Part shown: piece by piece, positions 1 through 6,795 of the stretch
Layout: every line of letters begins with the position of its first letter
Numbering within the stretch: the stretch's first letter is position 1
DNA from: Paenibacillus paridis
Lineage (GTDB): Bacteria > Bacillota > Bacilli > Paenibacillales > Paenibacillaceae
Assembly: GCF_006345825.1 (NCBI RefSeq)
Contig: NZ_VCIX01000078.1
Location: 58,882-122,881, forward strand
DNA: 64,000 bases
Reading direction: 5' to 3'
Program-made: the position numbers and the translations under genes
Notes under the pieces: model-generated
Told to the model about the DNA's origin: nothing
The model's input: the letters and a program-made list of their open reading frames with translations, nothing else
Database searches by the model: none

Positions 1-327
1 TTCAAAGGTAAGCGAGTCGACATCGAAGGCCTCCACCCGAATGCGATACATCCCCTTGTGATGCTGCAAAATATCGGATAATCCGATGTTTGTTAAATTG
101 TTGCGTAGATAATGCGCCGTCGTATTGAAATAGGCAGGAGTTTTTGCGGCATCATCTCCCCACAGAGCGTCCATGATTCGAGAACGGTCTACAGCCTCTC
201 CACGGTGGTGGACAAGATACGCCATTAGCTCTTGCGCTTTGGACGTACGCCATTTCAAAGCTTCTCCGCTCGGAGATAGCAGCATAAACCGTCCGAAGCA
301 TTGAATTCTGGCTTGTATAACGTTCAT
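1..327 (-). CDS. SARP/OmpR-type winged-helix regulator, 5' part only
   Basis: The frame opens with ATG at 327-325 behind an AGGAGG site (334-339) and runs off the left edge of the window, so only about 109 N-terminal residues are visible. They match the OmpR/PhoB-like winged helix of SARP (AfsR-like) regulators: an FGRF strand near residue 12, then W-R-T-S-K-A-Q-E-L-M-A-Y-L, the H-R-G-E-A-V-D-R-S loop and an L-W-G turn. This domain binds DNA directly; in SARP proteins a bacterial transcriptional activation domain usually follows and would lie outside the window. No receiver domain precedes the winged helix in this frame. Its targets are unknown. The family call is from motif recognition only. 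Confidence 0.7.
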   Translation of the reverse strand, partial: MNVIQARIQCFGRFMLLSPSGEALKWRTSKAQELMAYLVHHRGEAVDRSRIMDALWGDDAAKTPAYFNTTAHYLRNNLTNIGLSDILQHHKGMYRIRVEAFDVDSLTFE

Positions 328-888
328 CCACAGTCCTCCTGGACCTTCTATTTCGTCTCATTAGTTCCACTACAATATCCTCCATAAGTGTAGCATCGCG
401 AAATCATCTCGCCAAGTGAAAATATGCGTTCTTTCGACACAATCAGCGTCCCTATTAGCACAATATTCGACCTTAGCCAGGTGAACCGGCTATCGCCATC
501 CTCTGCAAGAGACGGCGCCAGGCGAAACCCGTTTTTTGATGAAAAATCAGAAAGAAAACGAATGTAAACAGATAGAAACAATATGGGAATTAAATTCTAA
601 ACCTTATTATTTAAAGCTATTTTTGCGGTTTCATATTAAACCTGACTAAACAGATGGAATGAAAAGCATAATCATACATCCAGTTTTAACGGAATAATCG
701 ATCATTGCCTTTAATATAACTAGAAACTCAAACTCCATTTTCTGTATATGAAAGCTAGAACTTTATAGACTAGTGCCGGGTATAGTATAGACGTCACTAA
801 CACTAGCGCTACATTCACTTTCTAAATGTTCAAATAAATACAAAATATCCCCCACCAAGTGTTAAGTGAGGGCTATTAAAGCTTTTCC
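328..888. other. Intergenic region with possible structured RNA
   Basis: No credible gene is seen in these 561 bases. They hold the upstream region of the winged-helix regulator and the end of the leftmost siderophore ORF. Between about 474 and 532 two adjacent hairpins can be drawn on the + strand: TAGCC/GGCTA around a short GG/CC stem, and TCGCC/GGCGA enclosing a CTC/GAG stem capped by GCAA, followed by TTTTTT. I could not match this to a riboswitch class that I know. The rest is AT-rich and featureless. Confidence 0.4.
836..872 (-). terminator. Weak intrinsic terminator after the 889-2817 ORF
   Basis: On the minus strand CCCTCAC (872-866) can pair with GTGGGGG (855-849) with one mismatch across a 10-nt loop, and a T-rich run follows. 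The stem is short, so this is only a plausible terminator. Confidence 0.4.
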
Positions 889-1866
889 TTATTTCAATGT
901 AACTCCCACCGCTTCAATAAACGCATCAACGGCTTCGTCTACCAAATAAGGACCATAGTTCCATTTGTTGCGGGTCACGTTTATGATACGGTTGTTCTTC
1001 ACTGCTGGAATCGCCTGATAGACCGGCTCTTGAAATAGTTTGGTCATCTCTGGAAGTTCTTCAACCGTCATTTGAGTAAAGAAATAGTCAGCTGGGCGAT
1101 CAATCAATGCTTCCATCGATAAAGCAGTTCCGCCATCCGCATATTGTTCGAATTGCTGCGGCATTTTGAAACCAAAATCCTCATAAATCAACTTGCCTAG
1201 CGTACCGCCTTTGCCTCCCAACAGCACCTCGCCGTTATAAAGAATGAACGTTGCGGCAGTAGTGCCCGGTTTAATATTAACATTGATTTGCTCCCGAATC
1301 CGTTGCAGCTTCTCCTCGAATTTGGAAATCCACGCCTCTGCCTCCGGCTTCCGATTCATTACGTCGCCCATGTCACGCAGCGTGTTGATCACATCCGGAT
1401 CGCCTCCCCAGGCCACCGCAACTGTCGGAGCGATTTTTTGATACGTTTCATAGATTTCAGCGCTATGATAGTCTGGCAATATGATTATATCGGGCTGAAG
1501 GGCAGAAATAGCCTCTACATTGCCAAGCCCCTCCCCAATGCTTTCCACATCTGCAAATGCGTCTGGGTATAGATCAATGGTGCCCTTATCCGCGCCTACC
1601 GGCTCTAAACCAAGCGGCAGCAAATAACCGCCGTAAGTCACAACAACAGCCTTGCTGGGCTGCACTGGGATTTTCACCTCTCGTCCCAAAGCATCCTTAT
1701 ACAGCCTCGTCTCAGCCGGTAGCGCATCTGTGCTCTCTGCCTGCTGCGTGTTATTGCCCCCTGCATTTTGTTTTACTTCCGGTTCGGCTCCGCCGCACGC
1801 CGCCAGCAGCAGAGATAAGCTAAATAAGAGCGTAACGGCAAAAGATGGCTTAAACCTAAAATTCAT
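889..1866 (-). CDS. Siderophore-binding lipoprotein, internal start (pair A)
   Basis: This is the probable separate product of the 3' half of the 889-2817 frame. ATG at 1866 has GGAGAG (1880-1875) 8 nt upstream, giving 325 residues. The N-terminus has basic residues, a 17-residue hydrophobic stretch and the lipobox L-A-A-C (Cys24 here), typical of a lipid-anchored substrate-binding protein. The mature part has the FepB/FhuD pattern: an A-L-G-R-E-V-K-I-P strand near the start, the A-L-Q-P-D-I-I strand, Q-K-I-A-P-T-V, and a C-terminal A-V-K-N-N-R-I block. Iron-siderophore binding for an ABC importer is the family role. Transcription probably starts at an internal promoter (1915-1943) covered by the Fur box, hence induction by iron limitation. 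No permease genes are adjacent. Confidence 0.75.
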   Translation of the reverse strand: MNFRFKPSFAVTLLFSLSLLLAACGGAEPEVKQNAGGNNTQQAESTDALPAETRLYKDALGREVKIPVQPSKAVVVTYGGYLLPLGLEPVGADKGTIDLYPDAFADVESIGEGLGNVEAISALQPDIIILPDYHSAEIYETYQKIAPTVAVAWGGDPDVINTLRDMGDVMNRKPEAEAWISKFEEKLQRIREQINVNIKPGTTAATFILYNGEVLLGGKGGTLGKLIYEDFGFKMPQQFEQYADGGTALSMEALIDRPADYFFTQMTVEELPEMTKLFQEPVYQAIPAVKNNRIINVTRNKWNYGPYLVDEAVDAFIEAVGVTLK

Positions 1867-2817
1867 TTCATTCACTCTCCAAGCATTTTGTTGATAATGA
1901 TTATCACTGTTAACAATATAACCTTCTCCTGCTTGGGCAGCAATGAACGATTCGGGCATAAAATTCGTGCGAACTGAACCTTTTAGGGCTAGATTATGCA
2001 TTTTAAATTGCGCAGGAGTGGCACCCGTCTGTTTTTTGAAAAGCCGGCTAAAGTAATACATGTCTGTATAGCCGATACTGTCGGCAACCTCGCGAATCGT
2101 TACATCCGTTTCGTTCAACAAAAACTTGGCCCGATTTATACGTGTTTGGATGAGATATTCGATGGGGCTGCATCCATACTTGCGTTTAAATACCCGGGAC
2201 AGATAATGGGTACTGTAATGGAAACAACTCGCCAGCATTTCCATAGAGATGGCTTTCTCATAATGTTCCTGAATAAAATGGGCAATCTGCGCAGCCAATT
2301 CTGGCGCTGATGTATCGCTTTCTTCCATTTGCAGTTGACGAAACTGCTCATGCACAAATTGATAGAACAACCCCATCACCTGCAGACGATCAAGCGCTTC
2401 TGTACTCGTCCACTGCTTATACATCGGCTCTAACAAAGCAAGCAAAGCCAAGGGATATCTCGCTTGAAAAGTATAGATCCTCCCAAATGGAGCCGGCGGC
2501 TCATTCCGTTTATGCGCGGATGGACTAGCTAGGCCATCCAAAGGTTTATATAAAATTAAATAATAGTCAAATGGTTGCTTCAAAGCGCGGATGTTCAAGT
2601 GCGCGCCCTTGCCGCCATGAAGGACCTGCATTGGTGCTGATGCAACTTCCATGCCATCAAGCCTTAATTTGGCCCCGCCTTGGTTAGCGATGATAAACGC
2701 ACATGCAGGAAGACGATAGGAGGCCAGTTCATCTCCTGCCTTCATTGCCAAATGCCGAATGTCTATTACTTTGACCTGCGTTTGGCTCCACCGTTTAATG
2801 GTTTCTTGCCATTCCAT
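889..2817 (-). CDS. In-frame AraC regulator - siderophore-binding lipoprotein fusion (pair A)
   Basis: This single 642-residue frame has no internal stop. Residues 1-160 form an AraC-type sensory domain and about 178-272 a double HTH. A linker of about 45 residues follows, then the complete sequence of a lipoprotein: Met318, hydrophobic segment 324-340, lipobox L-A-A-C with Cys341, and a FhuD/FepB-like siderophore-binding domain to the end. Btr-type regulators normally have the binding domain without a signal peptide; here a signal sequence sits mid-protein. The linker is encoded partly by a perfect Fur box (1892-1906, translated D-N-H-Y-Q), and a promoter, RBS and ATG for the lipoprotein alone lie inside the frame. 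Either full-length protein is made (N-terminus in, binding domain outside) or two products arise, or both. The ORF start has RBS GAGGT 7 nt upstream. The paralogue at 2936-4855 has the same layout, so a sequencing error is unlikely. Domains are clear; whether the fusion is translated is not known. Confidence 0.85.
   Translation of the reverse strand: MEWQETIKRWSQTQVKVIDIRHLAMKAGDELASYRLPACAFIIANQGGAKLRLDGMEVASAPMQVLHGGKGAHLNIRALKQPFDYYLILYKPLDGLASPSAHKRNEPPAPFGRIYTFQARYPLALLALLEPMYKQWTSTEALDRLQVMGLFYQFVHEQFRQLQMEESDTSAPELAAQIAHFIQEHYEKAISMEMLASCFHYSTHYLSRVFKRKYGCSPIEYLIQTRINRAKFLLNETDVTIREVADSIGYTDMYYFSRLFKKQTGATPAQFKMHNLALKGSVRTNFMPESFIAAQAGEGYIVNSDNHYQQNAWRVNEMNFRFKPSFAVTLLFSLSLLLAACGGAEPEVKQNAGGNNTQQAESTDALPAETRLYKDALGREVKIPVQPSKAVVVTYGGYLLPLGLEPVGADKGTIDLYPDAFADVESIGEGLGNVEAISALQPDIIILPDYHSAEIYETYQKIAPTVAVAWGGDPDVINTLRDMGDVMNRKPEAEAWISKFEEKLQRIREQINVNIKPGTTAATFILYNGEVLLGGKGGTLGKLIYEDFGFKMPQQFEQYADGGTALSMEALIDRPADYFFTQMTVEELPEMTKLFQEPVYQAIPAVKNNRIINVTRNKWNYGPYLVDEAVDAFIEAVGVTLK
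1892..1906. promoter_or_regulatory. Fur box inside a coding frame (pair A)
   Basis: TGATAATGATTATCA is a perfect 7-1-7 inverted repeat matching the Bacillus Fur box. It lies within the 889-2817 frame, 25 nt upstream of the internal lipoprotein ATG, and is translated as part of the linker. Confidence 0.88.
1915..1943 (-). promoter_or_regulatory. Internal sigma-A promoter for the pair A lipoprotein
   Basis: On the minus strand TTGCTG (1943-1938), a 17-nt spacer, and TATATT (1920-1915). The Fur box starts 8 nt downstream of the -10 and so covers the expected start site. Spacing and operator position support a Fur-repressed promoter inside the regulator ORF. The -35 is poor (3/6). Confidence 0.6.
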
Positions 2818-2876
2818 GAATACACCTCGTAACGGACTCCTTAGATTAACTACTTATAGTGAGAAGAGATATCATT

Positions 2877-2895
2877 TATAATAGTAATCATACCG
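2877..2895. promoter_or_regulatory. Weak Fur-like site between the divergent fusion ORFs
   Basis: The 118-bp region between the two divergent starts contains a 19-mer matching 12 of 19 positions of GATAATGATAATCATTATC, the right half best. It might give Fur control of one or both full-length ORFs. This is low-grade evidence. Confidence 0.3.
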
Positions 2896-2935
2896 TATTT
2901 CAATATGCACGGATACAGAAAGCAGGGCTCAGGAG

Positions 2936-4855
2936 ATGGAAATACACGACCATATTGTGTTATGGAACCATGCTTACTGCAAAATTATAGACGTTCGTCG
3001 CATTCGAATGCGATCTAACGAATTCATGTTTCGCTACAGCGTTCCTGCCAGTATTTTTGTCATGTCTATTCGTGGAAACGCCCAGGTGAAATTGGACGGT
3101 ACCGAGCATAATGCCAATGGCTTCAAGGTGCTTCATGCCGGCAAAGGGGCGATACTCGACATTTATCCGGGTGAAGAGGGATTTGAGTATTATGCCATTT
3201 ATTATAAAGCAACTATTCCATTGCCCGCAGGACAGGAAATGATAACCCGCATGGACCAAGTCCTGCCCTTTCATGTTCAATATGGTTTCACGCCTGCATT
3301 TCCAGTAGCTTTGTATCGCTATATGACAGACATGTATAAGGAATGGGAAAAAAGAGATCCGCTCAGCCGACTTCGCGCGAAGACTTTGCTTCACCAATTT
3401 GTGTACGAGCTGATGCATCAAATGCAGATGCAGGGCATGCGTCTGGAGAAGCGCAACTTAGCTGCCCAGATTATCGCTATTATTCATGATCGCTATGCGG
3501 AAGCCATCTCTTTGGAATCTTTGTCGGAGAGCTTAAATTACAGCGTTCCTCATCTATCTTCCTATTTCAAAAGCCGGACGGGCCTTAGCCCCATCGATTA
3601 CTTAATTAAGATACGGATGAACAAAGCTGCGGAGCTGCTGCTAGAAACCGACGCAACCCTCAAAGAAATTGCTGCAGGTGTCGGGTATCAGGACTCCTAT
3701 TATTTAGGAAGATTGTTTAAGAAGCACACCGGACTCTCGCCTACACGCTTCAGAGAAGAGCATTCAACCAAATACAGGCTAGAAGATAGTCCTTCCACAA
3801 CCATGAGATCGTCCATTGTCTCCCAGAAAACGCTCCGCTATACTAATGTCGATGATAATCATTATCAACGATCAGGAGAGGGAGAATTAACAATGTTTAA
3901 AGAAGCCAAACCGCCCATCGCAATGGCATTGCTTTTGAGCTTTATGCTATTGTTAAACGCATGTGGCGCAGGGAATACGGCAGAAACGAGCCCTACGCCA
4001 ATAGAGACGGCACCTGCTGCCAGTGAACAGCCGCAAACCAAAACCATATCTACCATTGCCGGAGACATTGAGGTTCCTACCCATCCGCAGCGAGTAGTTG
4101 CAGGAGAATATTTGGGGAGTTTAATTGCACTTGGAGTTATTCCCGTGGGCACATCCAACCATCATATTCAAAATCCTTATTTCAAAGGCGCTCTGACCGG
4201 CGTAGAGGATATTGGCGATGGAAACGGCAATATCGAGAAGATTTTGGATATGCAGCCTGACCTAATCATTATGGATGATACCTATGCCGAAATGAACGAG
4301 CAGCTTCCCAAAATCGCTCCAACGGTCATCATTCCATTTGCGTCGCTAAAAACCGTACATGAAGAGATCACCTATTTTGGCGAACTGCTCGGCAAAGAAC
4401 AGGAAGCAGAGAAATGGCTCGCTGATTACGACCGCCGCATTGCTGAAGCGAAAGAAAAAGTGCTGAAGGTCGTACCGGCAGACACCACATTCTCTGTTAT
4501 GGAATTGATGGACAAAAACATTTCATCCGTTGGCCCAAACTTTGGCAAGGGCGGACAGGCCATATACAATAGCTTTGGCTTTAAGCCTCCCGCTGAAGTC
4601 GAACTGGAGCTGACTGATCCAGGTTGGGCATCGCTATCTGCGGAGGCATTGCCAAAATACGCGGGAGATTACATCATACTGACTACGGATTCCCATACAT
4701 TAGAAGACCTTAAGGCTGATCCGATATGGAATTCACTGGATGCCGTTAAGAACGATAGAGTGTACATTTGGAGACCTGACCGTTCTTGGTATTGGGATCC
4801 GATTGCCATACTTACGCAGACGGAAGAATTGGCAGAGTGGCTAACGAGCAGATAA
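2936..4855 (+). CDS. In-frame AraC regulator - siderophore-binding lipoprotein fusion (pair B)
   Basis: This 639-residue frame is divergent from, and paralogous to, 889-2817. Residues 1-165 are the AraC sensory domain, about 180-275 the double HTH, 276-319 a linker, Met320 the start of a lipoprotein with hydrophobic segment 328-341 and lipobox L-N-A-C (Cys343), and 370-639 a FhuD/FepB-like binding domain. The linker again includes a perfect Fur box read in the same frame (D-N-H-Y-Q). The N-termini align with pair A, which supports the ATG at 2936 although AGGAG abuts it; the usable SD may be GCAGGG further upstream. The two paralogues are clearly diverged in both halves, yet both keep the uninterrupted frame. 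Product alternatives are as for pair A: a membrane-spanning regulator with an external ligand domain, a processed fusion, or two separately initiated proteins. Confidence 0.85.
   Translation: MEIHDHIVLWNHAYCKIIDVRRIRMRSNEFMFRYSVPASIFVMSIRGNAQVKLDGTEHNANGFKVLHAGKGAILDIYPGEEGFEYYAIYYKATIPLPAGQEMITRMDQVLPFHVQYGFTPAFPVALYRYMTDMYKEWEKRDPLSRLRAKTLLHQFVYELMHQMQMQGMRLEKRNLAAQIIAIIHDRYAEAISLESLSESLNYSVPHLSSYFKSRTGLSPIDYLIKIRMNKAAELLLETDATLKEIAAGVGYQDSYYLGRLFKKHTGLSPTRFREEHSTKYRLEDSPSTTMRSSIVSQKTLRYTNVDDNHYQRSGEGELTMFKEAKPPIAMALLLSFMLLLNACGAGNTAETSPTPIETAPAASEQPQTKTISTIAGDIEVPTHPQRVVAGEYLGSLIALGVIPVGTSNHHIQNPYFKGALTGVEDIGDGNGNIEKILDMQPDLIIMDDTYAEMNEQLPKIAPTVIIPFASLKTVHEEITYFGELLGKEQEAEKWLADYDRRIAEAKEKVLKVVPADTTFSVMELMDKNISSVGPNFGKGGQAIYNSFGFKPPAEVELELTDPGWASLSAEALPKYAGDYIILTTDSHTLEDLKADPIWNSLDAVKNDRVYIWRPDRSWYWDPIAILTQTEELAEWLTSR
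3816..3844 (+). promoter_or_regulatory. Internal sigma-A promoter for the pair B lipoprotein
   Basis: TTGTCT (3816-3821), a 17-nt spacer and TATACT (3839-3844) lie inside the AraC part of the frame. The Fur box begins 8 nt after the -10, over the predicted start site. The promoter is better than its pair A counterpart. Confidence 0.7.
3853..3867. promoter_or_regulatory. Fur box inside a coding frame (pair B)
   Basis: TGATAATCATTATCA, a perfect 7-1-7 Fur box, 25 nt upstream of the internal ATG and fully inside the 2936-4855 frame. It is read as D-N-H-Y-Q, as in pair A. Confidence 0.88.
3893..4855 (+). CDS. Siderophore-binding lipoprotein, internal start (pair B)
   Basis: Probable separate product of the 3' half of 2936-4855: ATG at 3893 with GGGAG (3880-3884) exactly 8 nt upstream, 320 residues. 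A lipoprotein signal ends in L-N-A-C (Cys24 here). The mature domain follows the siderophore-binding pattern (V-P-T-H-P-Q-R-V-V near the start, M-Q-P-D-L-I-I-M, P-K-I-A-P-T-V, A-V-K-N-D-R-V at the C-terminus). It would deliver an Fe-siderophore to an unlinked FhuB/G-type permease. Expression is predicted to be Fur-repressed from the promoter at 3816-3844. Confidence 0.78.
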   Translation: MFKEAKPPIAMALLLSFMLLLNACGAGNTAETSPTPIETAPAASEQPQTKTISTIAGDIEVPTHPQRVVAGEYLGSLIALGVIPVGTSNHHIQNPYFKGALTGVEDIGDGNGNIEKILDMQPDLIIMDDTYAEMNEQLPKIAPTVIIPFASLKTVHEEITYFGELLGKEQEAEKWLADYDRRIAEAKEKVLKVVPADTTFSVMELMDKNISSVGPNFGKGGQAIYNSFGFKPPAEVELELTDPGWASLSAEALPKYAGDYIILTTDSHTLEDLKADPIWNSLDAVKNDRVYIWRPDRSWYWDPIAILTQTEELAEWLTSR

Positions 4856-4870
4856 TCCTGTATACATTCA

Positions 4871-4911
4871 AAAAGACAACAAAGGGGTTCGCCCATTGTT
4901 GTCTTTTTTTT
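4871..4911 (+). terminator. Intrinsic terminator after pair B
   Basis: AAAGACAACAA pairs with TTGTTGTCTTT around a GC-containing loop, followed by a run of eight T. It lies 15 nt after the stop codon. Confidence 0.9.
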
Positions 4912-4963
4912 CGTTTCTAGGCCGCTTAGAACACGCATATTAGATGCAAAACCTGCTTTGAAA

Positions 4964-4992
4964 TTGCGATGAAAATCATTGTGAGCTACAAT
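4964..4992 (+). promoter_or_regulatory. Promoter with overlapping Fur-like site for the Btr-like regulator (pair C)
   Basis: TTGCGA (4964-4969), 17 nt, TACAAT (4987-4992). The spacer holds a 19-mer (4965-4983) matching 13 of 19 positions of the Fur consensus, with ATGA and AATCATT intact. This suggests the regulator itself is iron-repressed. Confidence 0.5.
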
Positions 4993-5026
4993 GATCCTAA
5001 GCTTGTCATAAGGACGGTGAGAAGGC

Positions 5027-6667
5027 TTGGATGATCTTGTACAGAACATGAAAAACAACGAATATAAGCCGCTGGAGGGCATGTGCTTTAAGCTTCGGGA
5101 TATCGAATATATAAAAAATAAAACGCAGGAATGGTCATTGCGGCTTCAATTCATGGAATCACATCTTATTCTGGTCGCAGCAAGCGGGCAAGGGTGGCTC
5201 AACATTGACGGACGATTTAACGAATTGCGGCAAGGCAGCGCTTATCTATGCGCACCCGGCCAATTAGTCGAAGCGTCCGCGCACTCGTTTGATGAACGCG
5301 GATTTTATCATTTAAGATTCGACATCATTAGAGATGAGCCATCGGTGAAAGCTAATGATCAGGTTGAGAGGCAAAGCAGCAGCTTTCCCGTTAAAGGCGA
5401 AGTTGTTGTTCTATCCCCCGTTTCTGTTAATGAGCTTTGTGAAACGATTGCCCAGTGCTGGCAGCATGAGGATTATTTAAAGCGGTTCCGCAGCCAAATT
5501 CTCTTTCAAGAGATGCTGCATACGATTCTGCAAGACGCTCTGCTTGTGCAAGAAAGCGATTCCGAAGCTGCGCTTGATTTCACAAAAGTGTATATCGAGC
5601 AGCATTATCAACAAGAGCTGACGATCGAACAGTTGGCTAAGGTAGCTGGAATGAGCTCACGTCATTTTATGAGATTATTCAAAAAAAGATTTGGTTTCAG
5701 CGCGATTGACTATTTAGCCATTTACCGGATTGAACAGGCGCAGCAGCTCATGAGGATGAATGGTCATTATCGGCTTCGCGATATCGCACGGCATGTCGGT
5801 TACCATGATGATATCTACTTTAGACGCAAATTTAAACAGGTCACAGGCATCCCCCCCGCTGCCTTTATGAAAAACAGCAGGCAAAAAATCGCCGCTTATC
5901 ATTTCCCAAGCATCGGACAGCTTATAGCGCTGCAAGTTACTCCTTGCGCTGCACCCGCTGCCCATCCCTGGACCGAATATTATAGAAGAAAATATGAGAC
6001 GGATTCCGTGCTTCCTTTAAGCACCGATTATGAAGCTAAGCTAAGGGAGCTCCGGCTGCTGCATCCCGATTTCATTATCGGCATTGATAGCCTCGCCTCC
6101 CCTGAGGAACAGGCAGAGCTGCAGAAAATCGCACCCGCTTACTTCGTGTCTTGGGTCGGAAATGATTGGCGAACGCATTTGCGTTTATTAGCACAATTTC
6201 TGAATAAAACAGCAGCAGCGGAAATTTGGCTTGAACATTACGAACGAAAGGCTCGCTTTGTAAGAGAGCAAATCGAGCACACCGTTCATTCCGATCGGCT
6301 GCTCATTCTGAGAATAACGGGAGAAGACTACAATGTTCTGGGCAGCCACAGCTTGGGAACCGTATTTTACGACGACTTGAACATTGTCGCAGCTTACGGT
6401 GTCGATCTAATGAAGCCCGATCAGCAAGTCATGCCCGTTGAGCTAAATCGATTCAAAGCGAATCGGCTGCTGGTCATCGTCGATCAGGATGCCCAATCCC
6501 AATCCAGCTGGCATACACTCATGAACTCTGAGCCTTGGCGCAAGCTGAATGCAGTCAGAGACGGCCGAGTAGACTTTCTTCCCTCTTATCTTTGGGTAGA
6601 GTATACGGCCTTCACCCATGATCTTATGCTGGATGAAGCGCTGAAGCTGTGGCGGGATTGTACATGA
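5027..6667 (+). CDS. Btr-like AraC regulator with C-terminal siderophore-binding domain (pair C)
   Basis: 546 residues from TTG at 5027 (GAGAAGG 5' of it); an ATG at 5048 (codon 8) is an alternative start with a weaker SD. Residues 15-110 form a cupin-like sensory part, about 184-282 the double HTH (M-S-S-R-H-F-M-R-L-F-K-K and I-A-R-H-V-G-Y), and 288-546 a domain related to siderophore-binding proteins but with no signal peptide, so it stays in the cytoplasm. This is the architecture of Bacillus subtilis Btr, which binds a ferri-siderophore and activates uptake genes. The divergently regulated target here is probably the lipoprotein gene 128 nt downstream. Unlike pairs A and B, a stop codon separates the two proteins. 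Confidence 0.85.
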   Translation: MDDLVQNMKNNEYKPLEGMCFKLRDIEYIKNKTQEWSLRLQFMESHLILVAASGQGWLNIDGRFNELRQGSAYLCAPGQLVEASAHSFDERGFYHLRFDIIRDEPSVKANDQVERQSSSFPVKGEVVVLSPVSVNELCETIAQCWQHEDYLKRFRSQILFQEMLHTILQDALLVQESDSEAALDFTKVYIEQHYQQELTIEQLAKVAGMSSRHFMRLFKKRFGFSAIDYLAIYRIEQAQQLMRMNGHYRLRDIARHVGYHDDIYFRRKFKQVTGIPPAAFMKNSRQKIAAYHFPSIGQLIALQVTPCAAPAAHPWTEYYRRKYETDSVLPLSTDYEAKLRELRLLHPDFIIGIDSLASPEEQAELQKIAPAYFVSWVGNDWRTHLRLLAQFLNKTAAAEIWLEHYERKARFVREQIEHTVHSDRLLILRITGEDYNVLGSHSLGTVFYDDLNIVAAYGVDLMKPDQQVMPVELNRFKANRLLVIVDQDAQSQSSWHTLMNSEPWRKLNAVRDGRVDFLPSYLWVEYTAFTHDLMLDEALKLWRDCT

Positions 6668-6726
6668 AATAATGTCTGGATCGTCAATATTCTCATGTTA
6701 TAAATTCATCTATACTCCTGTTATGT

Positions 6727-6745
6727 GATAATGATAATCAATTTT
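6727..6745. promoter_or_regulatory. Fur box upstream of the pair C lipoprotein
   Basis: GATAATGATAATCAATTTT matches 15 of 19 consensus positions. It lies 10 nt downstream of a TATACT -10 (6711-6716); no good -35 is visible, which fits a promoter that needs an activator such as the preceding AraC protein. Confidence 0.8.
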
Positions 6746-6795
6746 AATACGGGATTGTCATTTATAAATTAGATTTTCAGGAGGGGCACCAAAGA

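Noticed and set aside
152..385. 77-residue frame on the minus strand
   Set aside because: It overlaps the winged-helix regulator in another frame; the regulator has a proper AGGAGG site and domain similarity.
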